From SpSt-77 sp049972045 (GTDB lineage Bacteria; Chloroflexota; Anaerolineae; B4-G1; DUEL01), in assembly GCA_049972045.1 (NCBI GenBank), contig JBMFKS010000003.1, positions 1 through 64,000 on the forward strand: 64,000 bases of DNA, given 5' to 3'. The notes below the pieces were generated by a model. That model was not told the DNA's origin and did not search any database. It was given only the letters and a program-made list of their open reading frames with translations. Below are positions 36,665 through 44,800 of this stretch, one piece after another; the first letter of the stretch is position 1; every line of letters begins with the position of its first letter. A program made the position numbers and the translations under genes.

Positions 36665-37459
36665 ATGGAACGCCGCATCACTGCAATGGACACCAGCATT
36701 CCCAACGCCGGCCGGGTCTATGACTACGTCCTGGGCGGCACTCACAACTTTGAGGCAGACCGGCAGGCCGCCGAATATATGATCAGCCTGGTTCCCTCTA
36801 CCCGCAAGTGGGTCCGCATGCTGCGGATGTTCATGCAGGAATCGGTGCTTCGGCTCAGCGAGGAGGGGTTTGGTCATTTCCTGGACCTGGCCTCCGGCCT
36901 GCCAACGGTGGAGCACATCCACGCGCTCGCGCCCCACGCCAAGGTAATCTATGTGGATAACGACCCGGTGGTCGTGGCCTACGGCACCCAGTTGCTGGAA
37001 GGACATCCTAATGCCCGCTACCTGGAAGCCGATATTCGCGACATTGATGCCCTCCTGCGCTCGCCGGTCATTTCCGAAATGTTCGGAGAGGAACGGAAGG
37101 TGGCGATCGGCTTCAACGCGGTCACCTGCTTTTTGACCGAGGAGGAAATCCGCCGGATCGCTCGGGCGCTCTACGAGTGGGCGGCGCCGGGGAGCAAGTT
37201 GTTCGCCACCTTTGAGACCAAAGACCCCCATCGGATAACGCCGAAGATGGAGCAGTTTCTGGCGATGTTTGACCAGATGGGGAGCCCTTATCACTTCCTG
37301 ACCCTGGAGCAAGCTATGGAGTGGATGAAACCCTGGGAGGCCGATGAGCGAGGATACCGGCCCCTGGCAGAGTGGTTGGGCATGCCGGATCAGATCACTG
37401 AGGCCGACCGAGAAGGGGTGGGACTGGAGTTTTACGGGGCCATCCTGGTCAAACGATGA
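36665..37459 (+). CDS. S-adenosylmethionine methyltransferase, PF04672 family
   Basis: 264 residues, AGGAGG before the ATG. The start AGRVYDYVLGGTHNFEADRQ is the family hallmark. It is followed by the SAM site FLDLASGLPTVEHIH, IYVDNDPVVVAYG and the end RPLAEWLGMPD. The family is common in actinobacteria and Chloroflexota, and its substrate is unknown. It lies between the largest kinase-less sensor and the hybrid kinase. It is not CheR, although a role in modifying a sensor would fit the context. Confidence 0.88.
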   Translation: MERRITAMDTSIPNAGRVYDYVLGGTHNFEADRQAAEYMISLVPSTRKWVRMLRMFMQESVLRLSEEGFGHFLDLASGLPTVEHIHALAPHAKVIYVDNDPVVVAYGTQLLEGHPNARYLEADIRDIDALLRSPVISEMFGEERKVAIGFNAVTCFLTEEEIRRIARALYEWAAPGSKLFATFETKDPHRITPKMEQFLAMFDQMGSPYHFLTLEQAMEWMKPWEADERGYRPLAEWLGMPDQITEADREGVGLEFYGAILVKR

Positions 37460-37640
37460 TGCCCTTTTTCTCATGGAACAAAGCCCTTTGGGCTATTTCT
37501 GAGCCCTGCTGTGCCCTTCAGTCCGAGGGGCTTCCCACGCCGAGGGCTTGCCCGAGCCCCTCGGGGCGAGCCCCTTCGGCCACGCCGCGGATTTAGCCTG
37601 CGGCTGCGGGGCTCGGCGCAACGCTGGCGGCCTGTGCTAC

Positions 37641-37760
37641 CTGTAGTGCAGGTGTCAACCGGCAGATACAGGCCCCCTCGCGGGGCCTTGGGCTGAGGGC
37701 CCCCTCGGCCACGCCGCGAGCGGCTCGCCGCGTGGCGGGCTGAGCCCTCGGGGCGAAGCC
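37641..37760 (+). repeat. Long interspersed repeat, copy A
   Basis: About 120 bases closely match 46617-46740, including the run ATACAGGCCCCCTCGCGGGG and a stretch with CCACGCCGCGAGCGGC. The unit contains several short palindromes. Confidence 0.8.
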
Positions 37761-37805
37761 TTCGGCCCGAGGGCTCGGGGCTGGCCTGGCGGCCTGCGCG
37801 GCGCC

Positions 37806-37857
37806 GTAGCGCAGGCTGTTAGCCTGCATTTCGCAGACCTGACAGACCTGCGCTCCG
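37806..37857 (+). repeat. GTAGCGCAGG repeat, short copy
   Basis: Head GTAGCGCAGGCTGTTAGCCT (37806-37825) and tail AGACCTGACAGACCTGCGCT. Head and tail both recur at 60551-60600, and the head at 46618. Confidence 0.75.
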
Positions 37858-37921
37858 CTTTGGCGGCGGCCTCGCCGCCGCCACGAGAAGTACCTCCCTG
37901 TTTCGGCAAGGAGCGAAGGGG

Positions 37922-40900
37922 ATGGAATCTCAGGGGACGGACCGTCTGGAACTTCTGGAGAGAGTAGAGAACCACAAATCATTCCTGCAGAAGCGGGTGG
38001 AAGAAGCTCTGCGTCGCAACGTGTTTCACAACACCGCCCGCATGGCCTCCCTCCGTCCGTTGCCAGAGGTGGCCCGGTTCTTGGTGGAGATGTTCCTCCA
38101 GGAGGTGGCGGGCACCCTGCAGGTTGAAGACTGCTCCCAGCGTGTGAGCGAATGGGTGCGGTTGGGTTTGAGTGCCCAATCCGTGGCGGAGGCCTTTACC
38201 ACCCTTTCCCGGGTCTTATCGGAAGTCCTGGATGGGGACTCCTTCAAGGCCGTCCTTCCCCATCTGGAAACCTACCGCTCCCGCTGGATCCTCACCCTGG
38301 TAGATACTCGCACCCAGGATGCGATCACCGAGTTTGAACGGACCTACCGGGGCCTGAACGTAGCCCTGGAAGAACAAATCCAGCGAGAACGGGAGGCTCG
38401 GGCCGAACTCCAACGCCGTCAGGTTCAACTCCAGGCAGCGGCCAATATCGCCCGCGTGGCGACCTCCATCCTGGACCTGCCCACCCTTCTGCAGACCGCC
38501 GTGGACACGCTTTGCCAAGAGTTTGGCCTCTATTACGTGGGCCTTTTCCTGGTGGACGAGGCTGGCCGGTACGCGGTCCTGAAAGCCGGTACAGGGGAAG
38601 CGGGTCGGAAGATGGTGGAGGAAGGCTACCGGCTGGAGGTTGGGGGACACTCCATGATCGGCTGGTGCATCGCCCATCGCCAGCCGCGCATCGCTTTGGA
38701 TGTCGGTGCGGACGCTGTCCGCTTTGAGAACCCTCTGCTTCCCAACACCCGGTCCGAACTGGCAATCCCGCTGATCGTGGGTGAGGAGGTCGTCGGCGCA
38801 CTGACGATCCAGAGCGAGCGGGAGGCCGCCTTCTCGCCGGAAGACATCACGACCTTTGAGGTTGTGGCGGACCAATTAGCGGTTGCGATTCGGAATGCCC
38901 GGTTATTTGAGCAGTTCCAGGAAACCCTCCGGCAGATGGAGGCGACCCAGGCTCGTTACATCCGGCAGGAGTGGGCTACTTATCTCAGCCGTTGGCCGGA
39001 GCACCCCGGGTACCAGTATGACCTGGAGACGGTCTCCCCGCTTCTCCAGCCTGTTCCCCTTCCGGTCGTGGAGATGCCTCTGGACCGCCCGCTGGTCACC
39101 GAGTCGGATGGGCGTTCCCTCCTGATGGCCCCTGTTCTGATCGGCAAGCAGCCCATCGGCCTGCTGGGATTGGAAGAAACCGACCCTCGGGTCTGGACAG
39201 AAGACGAACTGGCCCTCATCACGACGGTCCAGGAGCAACTGGCGCTGGCCCTGGAAAACCGTCGCCTCTTTGAGCAGACCCGCCAGGCTCTGGCGGAGAC
39301 AGAAATGCTCTATCAGGCCAGTGCGGAACTGAACGCTGCCCAATCCTACGAGGAAATCCTGGCCGTCCTGCAAAAATACACCCTGGTTGGCGAGGCCGAC
39401 CGCAACGTGAGCCTGAACCTCTACAACCGGCCGTGGGTGGGGGAGGATGTCCCGGAATGGAGCATCCCTGTGGCCCGCTGGACCCGCTTGCCGTCGGAGG
39501 CTCTGAGCGACCGGTATCCTCTGCGCGCTTTCCCCTCCGCCGCCTGTCTGCTCCGACCGGATGCTCCCACCCTGATTTCCGATGTGAGGAATGACCCCCG
39601 GATGGACGAGCGGGCTCGGGCGCTGTATCAGGACCGCTTCCAGGCGGGCAGCACCATCTTCGTCCCGCTCGTGGTGGCTGGGCAGTGGATCGGCTATGTC
39701 AACGCGATCTACAGCATGCCCCGCGAGTTCCCGGAGGATGCGGTTCGGCGCCTGATGTCCCTGGCCGCGCAGGCCGCCGTCGCCGTTCAGTCCATTCGCC
39801 GCCTGGAGGAAGTGCGCCAGGCCCTGACCGAGACGGAAGCCCTCTATCAGGCCGCCCGGGCTATCAGTGAGGCGACATCGGTGGAGGAGATTGTGCGCGG
39901 CGCGGCGATGGTCGCCCGGCCCCTCGGCTTCACTGCCTGCTCCCTTACCCTCGCCACCCTCACCGACCCGGATGGTATCCCCACTCACGGCGATATCTAC
40001 CCGGTGATCGCGGCCGGAGGGGACTGGATGGCCATGCCGCCGATGCACGCCTTCCCCATCGCCGACCGGAAGGCTGCCCGCCGGGTGCTGGACGAGCCCG
40101 ACTTCGTCCTGGTCTACGCCGACGTAGAGGACCCCAGCGCGGATATTCCCGACCCGGTTCGGGAGACCACCCGCAACATGGGGATGCGCGGGATGGTCAC
40201 TGCCGGGTTGACCATCTTCGGGCGGGCGCTGGGCTTCCTGAGTTTCATCAGTCCCCATCCGCTGACCGGTCTCTCCGAGGAAAACATCCGCCGCATCCGC
40301 ACCGTCGCCGACCAGGTCGCGGTGGCGCTGGAGAACCGCCGCCTGCTGGAGGAGACCCGTCGGCGGGCAGCCCAACTGGCCACCGCCGCCGAAGTCTCCG
40401 CGGCCGCGTCGTCCATTCTCAGCCTGGAGGAACTCCTCCCGCAGACGGCCGAACTCATCCGCCAGCGGTTTGACCTCTACTACGTCGGGATCTTCCTGCT
40501 GGATGAGACGGGCCGCTGGGCGGTGCTCCGGGCCGGCACCGGCGAGGCCGGTCGCCAGATGCTGGCCGCCGGCCACAAACTGGAGGTCGGTGGAAAATCC
40601 ATGATCGGCTGGTGCACGGCCAACGCCAAAGCCCGCATCGCGCTGGACGTGGGCACGGAGGCCATCCGCTTTGATAACCCGCTCCTGCCCAACACCCGCT
40701 CCGAGATGGCCCTGCCGCTCATCTCCCGGGGCCGGGTCATCGGCGCGATGACCATCCAGTCCGATCGGCCCGCCGCTTTCACCCAGGAGGACATCATCGC
40801 CCTGCAGACGATGGCGGATCAGTTGGCAACGGCCATTGAGAACGCGCGCCTCTTCGCCGAAACGGGTCAAGCCCTGACGGAGACCCGGGAACTCTTTGAG

Positions 40901-43900
40901 GCCGGACGGGTTATCGGCGCTGCCACCACCCCCGCCGAAGTGGCTCAGGCGCTGGTCCAATACGTTGCCCGCACCGGCCTGGACCTGGCCCGCGTGATAC
41001 TGGTGGAGCCGCCGGGCGATCCCACCCACATTGTGATGGGGGAGCACTGGACGGCGGACGGACGCCCGGTCCATCCCTACGGCACCCGCCTTCCCCTCGC
41101 CGACTTTGGCCTGCGCTCGTTTATCTCTCCCACTGAGGCCTTCACGGTGGAGGACATCTACGCCGACCCGCGCATAGATGCCCATGCCCGAACGGTCCTG
41201 GAAGTCCTGCGGCTGCGCTCCTTCGCCCTGGTGCCGATCTCTATCGGCTCGCGAATGCTGGGGGGGCTCTTGGTAGGGCGAGATACCCCCTACGCCTTTC
41301 CGGAGAAACTGGTCCGGAATCTCTGGACGCTCTGCGGTCAGGCCGCGACCGCGATGGAGAACTTGCGCCTGCTGGAGGAGACCCGCCGCCGGGCCCGGGA
41401 ACTGGAGGCCATCAACGAAATCGGCCGCACCATCAGTTCGGTCCTGAACCCGCAGGCCCTGATGCGGCAGATTGTGGACATCACCAAGTCCCGCTTCGGC
41501 TACCACCTTGTCAGCATCCTGCTGACGGAAGATCGCAGACTGGTGTTGGAGGATGGGAGCAGCATCGGGGACTCGGACCAACGGCTCCAGCCCCGCAGTC
41601 TCATCCTGGAGATAGACCGGCCTGGTATTGTCACCGACGCGGCGCGCACGGGCCAGCCGGTGCTGGTCAACGACGTTCTGAGCGACCCCCGGTACATCAC
41701 CGTGCCGGAACTGTCGGCCACCCGCTCCGAACTGGCCGTCCCGATAGAGGTGAAAGGGCAGGTCATCGGCGTTCTGGACGTCCAGAGCGATCGTCCCGAT
41801 GCCTTCGGCCCGGCCGATGTGTTGCTGATGACCTCGCTGGCCAGCCAGGCCGGCGTCGCGCTGGAGAACGCCCGTCTGTTCGCGGAGACGGAAGCGACGG
41901 CCCGCCGTCGGGCCCTCGTCAGCGAGGTGCTCCAGGTGGCAGCGACCACAATGGACCCGGACGATCTGTTCCGTCGGGCAACCGGGGCCATCTCCCGCCA
42001 ACTGGAGATGCCCACGGCTGTGATGGCGTGGGAGCCGGAGACCGAAACCCTCCGGTTGGTTATGGTTCACGACGCGACGGGGAAAGAGGTCTCCCCGCCC
42101 CGTCCGGACGTGCGGATGGGCCGCCAGCAGGCCGCGCCGATGGTGGAGGCCCTCTTCCGGCCGGATGTGACGGTCCTGCGGGACGCTCCCCGCCTGGCCT
42201 ATGGACGAATGGTAGGCATCGCCCACCAGTGGGGGTTGATAGATGCGGCGCTGGCCCCGATGATGATCCGTGGCCAACCGGTGGGCCTGCTGGTCCTGGG
42301 GCGTCCATCCGGACACCCGCCTATTGACGAGGACGAGGTGGCATTCCTGCGCATCATCGCCGCCAACCTGAGCGTGGCCTGGGAGAACGCCCGCCTCTAC
42401 CAGGAGGCTGTGGAGACGGCGGAACGGCTCAAGGAGATGGACCGGCTCAAATCCCAGTTCCTGGCGAATATGTCCCACGAACTGCGGACGCCGCTTAACT
42501 CCATCATCGGCTTCTCCCGCGTCATCCTCAAGGGGATTGATGGCCCTATCACCGAGCAGCAGCGGCAGGACCTGGAGGCGATCTTCAACAGTGGCCAGCA
42601 CCTGCTCGGCCTCATCAACGACATCCTGGACATCTCCAAGATTGAGGCGGGTAAGATGGAACTCGCCTTTGAGCCCACTGACCTGCAGGAGATTATCCGG
42701 GGTGTAATGTCTACGGCCATTGCCCTGGTGAAAGACAAACCGATAGAACTTCAGCAGTCGGTCCCGGCCGACCTGCCCACCATCATCGCCGATAGCCGCC
42801 GGGTCCGGCAGATCCTGCTGAACCTGGTCTCCAACGCAGCCAAGTTTACCGATCGGGGTTTCATCCGGGTGGAAGCCAAAGTGGAGGGGGATCACGTGGT
42901 CATCTCCGTCTCCGATAGCGGCATCGGCATCCCGCCGGAGAAACTGCCGCGCATCTTTGAGGCCTTCACGCAGGTGGACGCCTCGCCGTCCCGCAAGTAC
43001 GGCGGCACCGGCCTGGGGCTGACCATCAGCAAATCCTTCATTGAACTGCACGGCGGCAAAATCTGGGTGGAGAGTGAGTTGGGCAAGGGCTCCACCTTTA
43101 CCTTCACTCTGCCCATCCAGGGGCCGCCCCAGATCCGGCCAGGAGCCGAACCGCAGGCGGAGGAGGCCCCACGGGCAGAAGAGGCGCCGACCCCGGTTCC
43201 CGAAGCACCGGGGCGGGTGGTGCTCTGCGTGGATGATGATGAAGGGGTGATCACCCTCTTCCGCCGGTACCTGGACAAACAGGGGTATCGGGTGGTGGGC
43301 CTGAGTGACCCGTTCCGGGTGGTGGAGGCGGTGAAGCAGATTCGCCCCTTTGCCATCACGCTGGACGTGATGATGCCGGGCAAAGATGGCTGGCAGGTCA
43401 TTCAGGAACTGAAGGCCGACCCGGAGACCCGGAATATCCCGGTGATTATGTGCACCATCGTCGCCGAGAAGGGGAGAGGGCTGAGCCTGGGGGCCGCCGA
43501 CTATCTGGTTAAGCCCATCCTGGAGCAGGACTTAATCACTGCGCTGGATCGGTTGGACCGGGAGGAGGGACGCCACCGGGTGCTGGTGGTGGACGATCAG
43601 CCGGACGACCGCAGCCTTCTGCGGCGGATGATTGAGACGCAGGAAGGGTACGAGGTCTTAGAGGCTGCCAGCGGTCAGGAGGCCATCCTGCTGGTCCACC
43701 AGCGCCGTCCGCATATCATCATCCTGGACCTGCTGATGCCGGGGATGGACGGATTTGCTGTCCTGGAGGCACTGAAGGCCGATGAGGCCACCCGTTCCAT
43801 CCCCATCATCGTGGTGACGGCCAAAGAATTGACGGAGAAGGACCGGCAGGCGCTCAACCATCGGATTGAGGCGTTGATCCAGAAGGGGGTTCTGCAGAGA

Positions 43901-43957
43901 GAGGAGTTGCTGGAGGACGTGGCGGCGGCGTTGCGCAAACTGGCGCGGGTCGCCTGA
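37922..43957 (+). CDS. Soluble hybrid sensor histidine kinase with seven GAFs and two receivers
   Basis: 2011 residues, no membrane segment. A helical N-terminal domain (1-140, somewhat like RsbR front domains) is followed by a coiled coil, GAF1 (163-326, RIALDVGADAVRFENPLLP), a half-GAF (338-453), then GAFs at about 456-626, 633-808, 818-976 (RIALDVGTEAIRFDNPLLP), 983-1150, 1156-1320 and 1323-1493. HisKA follows with NMSHELRTPLNSIIGF (His 1519), ATPase with DSGIGIPPEKLPRIFEAF and GTGLGLTISKSF, and two receivers with Asp 1815 (LDVMMPGKDG) and Asp 1936 (LDLLMPGMDG). It ends the locus and is followed by a strong terminator. It is the only soluble kinase near five kinase-less membrane sensors. 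Confidence 0.95.
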   Translation: MESQGTDRLELLERVENHKSFLQKRVEEALRRNVFHNTARMASLRPLPEVARFLVEMFLQEVAGTLQVEDCSQRVSEWVRLGLSAQSVAEAFTTLSRVLSEVLDGDSFKAVLPHLETYRSRWILTLVDTRTQDAITEFERTYRGLNVALEEQIQREREARAELQRRQVQLQAAANIARVATSILDLPTLLQTAVDTLCQEFGLYYVGLFLVDEAGRYAVLKAGTGEAGRKMVEEGYRLEVGGHSMIGWCIAHRQPRIALDVGADAVRFENPLLPNTRSELAIPLIVGEEVVGALTIQSEREAAFSPEDITTFEVVADQLAVAIRNARLFEQFQETLRQMEATQARYIRQEWATYLSRWPEHPGYQYDLETVSPLLQPVPLPVVEMPLDRPLVTESDGRSLLMAPVLIGKQPIGLLGLEETDPRVWTEDELALITTVQEQLALALENRRLFEQTRQALAETEMLYQASAELNAAQSYEEILAVLQKYTLVGEADRNVSLNLYNRPWVGEDVPEWSIPVARWTRLPSEALSDRYPLRAFPSAACLLRPDAPTLISDVRNDPRMDERARALYQDRFQAGSTIFVPLVVAGQWIGYVNAIYSMPREFPEDAVRRLMSLAAQAAVAVQSIRRLEEVRQALTETEALYQAARAISEATSVEEIVRGAAMVARPLGFTACSLTLATLTDPDGIPTHGDIYPVIAAGGDWMAMPPMHAFPIADRKAARRVLDEPDFVLVYADVEDPSADIPDPVRETTRNMGMRGMVTAGLTIFGRALGFLSFISPHPLTGLSEENIRRIRTVADQVAVALENRRLLEETRRRAAQLATAAEVSAAASSILSLEELLPQTAELIRQRFDLYYVGIFLLDETGRWAVLRAGTGEAGRQMLAAGHKLEVGGKSMIGWCTANAKARIALDVGTEAIRFDNPLLPNTRSEMALPLISRGRVIGAMTIQSDRPAAFTQEDIIALQTMADQLATAIENARLFAETGQALTETRELFEAGRVIGAATTPAEVAQALVQYVARTGLDLARVILVEPPGDPTHIVMGEHWTADGRPVHPYGTRLPLADFGLRSFISPTEAFTVEDIYADPRIDAHARTVLEVLRLRSFALVPISIGSRMLGGLLVGRDTPYAFPEKLVRNLWTLCGQAATAMENLRLLEETRRRARELEAINEIGRTISSVLNPQALMRQIVDITKSRFGYHLVSILLTEDRRLVLEDGSSIGDSDQRLQPRSLILEIDRPGIVTDAARTGQPVLVNDVLSDPRYITVPELSATRSELAVPIEVKGQVIGVLDVQSDRPDAFGPADVLLMTSLASQAGVALENARLFAETEATARRRALVSEVLQVAATTMDPDDLFRRATGAISRQLEMPTAVMAWEPETETLRLVMVHDATGKEVSPPRPDVRMGRQQAAPMVEALFRPDVTVLRDAPRLAYGRMVGIAHQWGLIDAALAPMMIRGQPVGLLVLGRPSGHPPIDEDEVAFLRIIAANLSVAWENARLYQEAVETAERLKEMDRLKSQFLANMSHELRTPLNSIIGFSRVILKGIDGPITEQQRQDLEAIFNSGQHLLGLINDILDISKIEAGKMELAFEPTDLQEIIRGVMSTAIALVKDKPIELQQSVPADLPTIIADSRRVRQILLNLVSNAAKFTDRGFIRVEAKVEGDHVVISVSDSGIGIPPEKLPRIFEAFTQVDASPSRKYGGTGLGLTISKSFIELHGGKIWVESELGKGSTFTFTLPIQGPPQIRPGAEPQAEEAPRAEEAPTPVPEAPGRVVLCVDDDEGVITLFRRYLDKQGYRVVGLSDPFRVVEAVKQIRPFAITLDVMMPGKDGWQVIQELKADPETRNIPVIMCTIVAEKGRGLSLGAADYLVKPILEQDLITALDRLDREEGRHRVLVVDDQPDDRSLLRRMIETQEGYEVLEAASGQEAILLVHQRRPHIIILDLLMPGMDGFAVLEALKADEATRSIPIIVVTAKELTEKDRQALNHRIEALIQKGVLQREELLEDVAAALRKLARVA

Positions 43958-43974
43958 GCAAAGCGGCCCCCTAT

Positions 43975-44010
43975 GTGCCAGGCACTTCCAGAAGTGCCTG
44001 GCACTTTTTT
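43975..44010 (+). terminator. Intrinsic terminator of the sensory locus
   Basis: A perfect 13-bp stem (43975-43987 with 43992-44004), loop CCAG, followed by six T. It lies 18 bases after the hybrid kinase stop and next to the end of the convergent gene. Confidence 0.92.
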
Positions 44011-44647
44011 ATTCCGCCTCCATCAGCGCACGCAGCGCATAGGTCACCCGCCGGGGCCGGGGAGTGAGGAGCCCCAGGGACTCCCACTCCTGGGCCAGTC
44101 GCTGCAGGCGGCGCAGGGAGACCTGCCCCCGAAACGCCTCCCGCAGGCGAACCAGGTCAAACCGCCCGTCCAGGTGCTCCAGCGTGTACCGGACCAGTTC
44201 TCGCTCCAGCGGACTCAGGGTCGGGAAGGAGGCCGGCGGGCTGACCTGGGGGGCGATGGCGGATGCCTGGAGCATCTGCAGCCATTGGGCGGCCTCCGCA
44301 ATCAGGTGGCCCATATTGAAGTAGAGCCGGTTCGCCCACTCGGCTACCCCCTGCAGGTCGTGAATGTACGGCGGGGAGGTGAGCAGAGTGCCGTAAGCCG
44401 CGAAGGGGAAGTCTGCCCGGTTGAATATTCCGGCCCGACCGTTGCTGGCCTGGGCGCGGATCACATCCCACCGCTCCTCGGTGACGGTGAAATCCAGCCA
44501 GAAGGTGACCAGAATGCCGCCCGCCAGTCGCCAGTACCAGGCCGCTCCCAGCCGGCCCACGTAACCGGGCACCCGCCGGGCGATTTCCTCAAAGATAACG
44601 TCCGCCAGCCGCAGGGCCTGAAAGGAAGGGTAGAATAGTGGGGACAT
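44009..44647 (-). CDS. Unrecognised protein with a C-terminal winged-helix-like end
   Basis: 212 residues. I do not recognise the family. Residues 1-40 are helical, about 45-110 mix strands and loops with several aromatic residues (WYWRLAGGILVTFWLDF), and the C-terminal 70 residues (LERELVRYTLEHLDGRFDL, then LRRLQRLAQEWESLGLLTP) look like a winged helix, suggesting DNA binding or a protein contact. GGTGAACC precedes the ATG. Upstream lies the heptamer array. It is convergent to the sensory locus, and codon use looks like the neighbours. Confidence 0.6.
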   Translation of the reverse strand: MSPLFYPSFQALRLADVIFEEIARRVPGYVGRLGAAWYWRLAGGILVTFWLDFTVTEERWDVIRAQASNGRAGIFNRADFPFAAYGTLLTSPPYIHDLQGVAEWANRLYFNMGHLIAEAAQWLQMLQASAIAPQVSPPASFPTLSPLERELVRYTLEHLDGRFDLVRLREAFRGQVSLRRLQRLAQEWESLGLLTPRPRRVTYALRALMEAE

Positions 44648-44655
44648 GGTTCACC

Positions 44656-44800
44656 GTCGCAGGTCGCAGGTCGCAGGTCGCAGGGCGCAGGTCGCAGGTC
44701 GCAGGTCGCAGGGCGCAGGTCGCAGGGCGCAAGTCGCAGGTCGCAGGTCGCAAGCAATCCGTCGTCTGTGGTCTGTGGTCTGTGGTCTGTCGTCCGTCGT
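44656..44800. repeat. Heptamer tandem arrays downstream of mutL
   Basis: About fourteen units of GTCGCAG with scattered changes (44656-44753), then about six units of GTCTGTG (44761-44800). The second array runs up to the mutL stop codon at 44801-44803. Confidence 0.9.

Larger units (their letters stand above)
37460..37921. other. 462-bp intergenic region made mostly of repeats
   Basis: No gene. It holds GC-rich palindromic pieces (CCTCGGGGCGAG, CCCGAGGGC) and two members of the GTAGCGCAGG repeat family (37641-37760 and 37806-37857). AAGGAGCGAAGGGG at the right end serves the next gene. No clear promoter was seen. Confidence 0.7.

Noticed and set aside
38903..43051. An open frame of 1382 codons on the minus strand across the hybrid kinase gene
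   Set aside because: It lies opposite a gene with complete GAF, HisKA, ATPase and receiver motifs. Its own translation is His/Gln/Gly/Arg-rich with no motif, as expected from the codon bias of the real strand.
44656..44800. CRISPR array
   Set aside because: Units are seven bases long with no spacers and no cas genes nearby, so these are simple tandem repeats.
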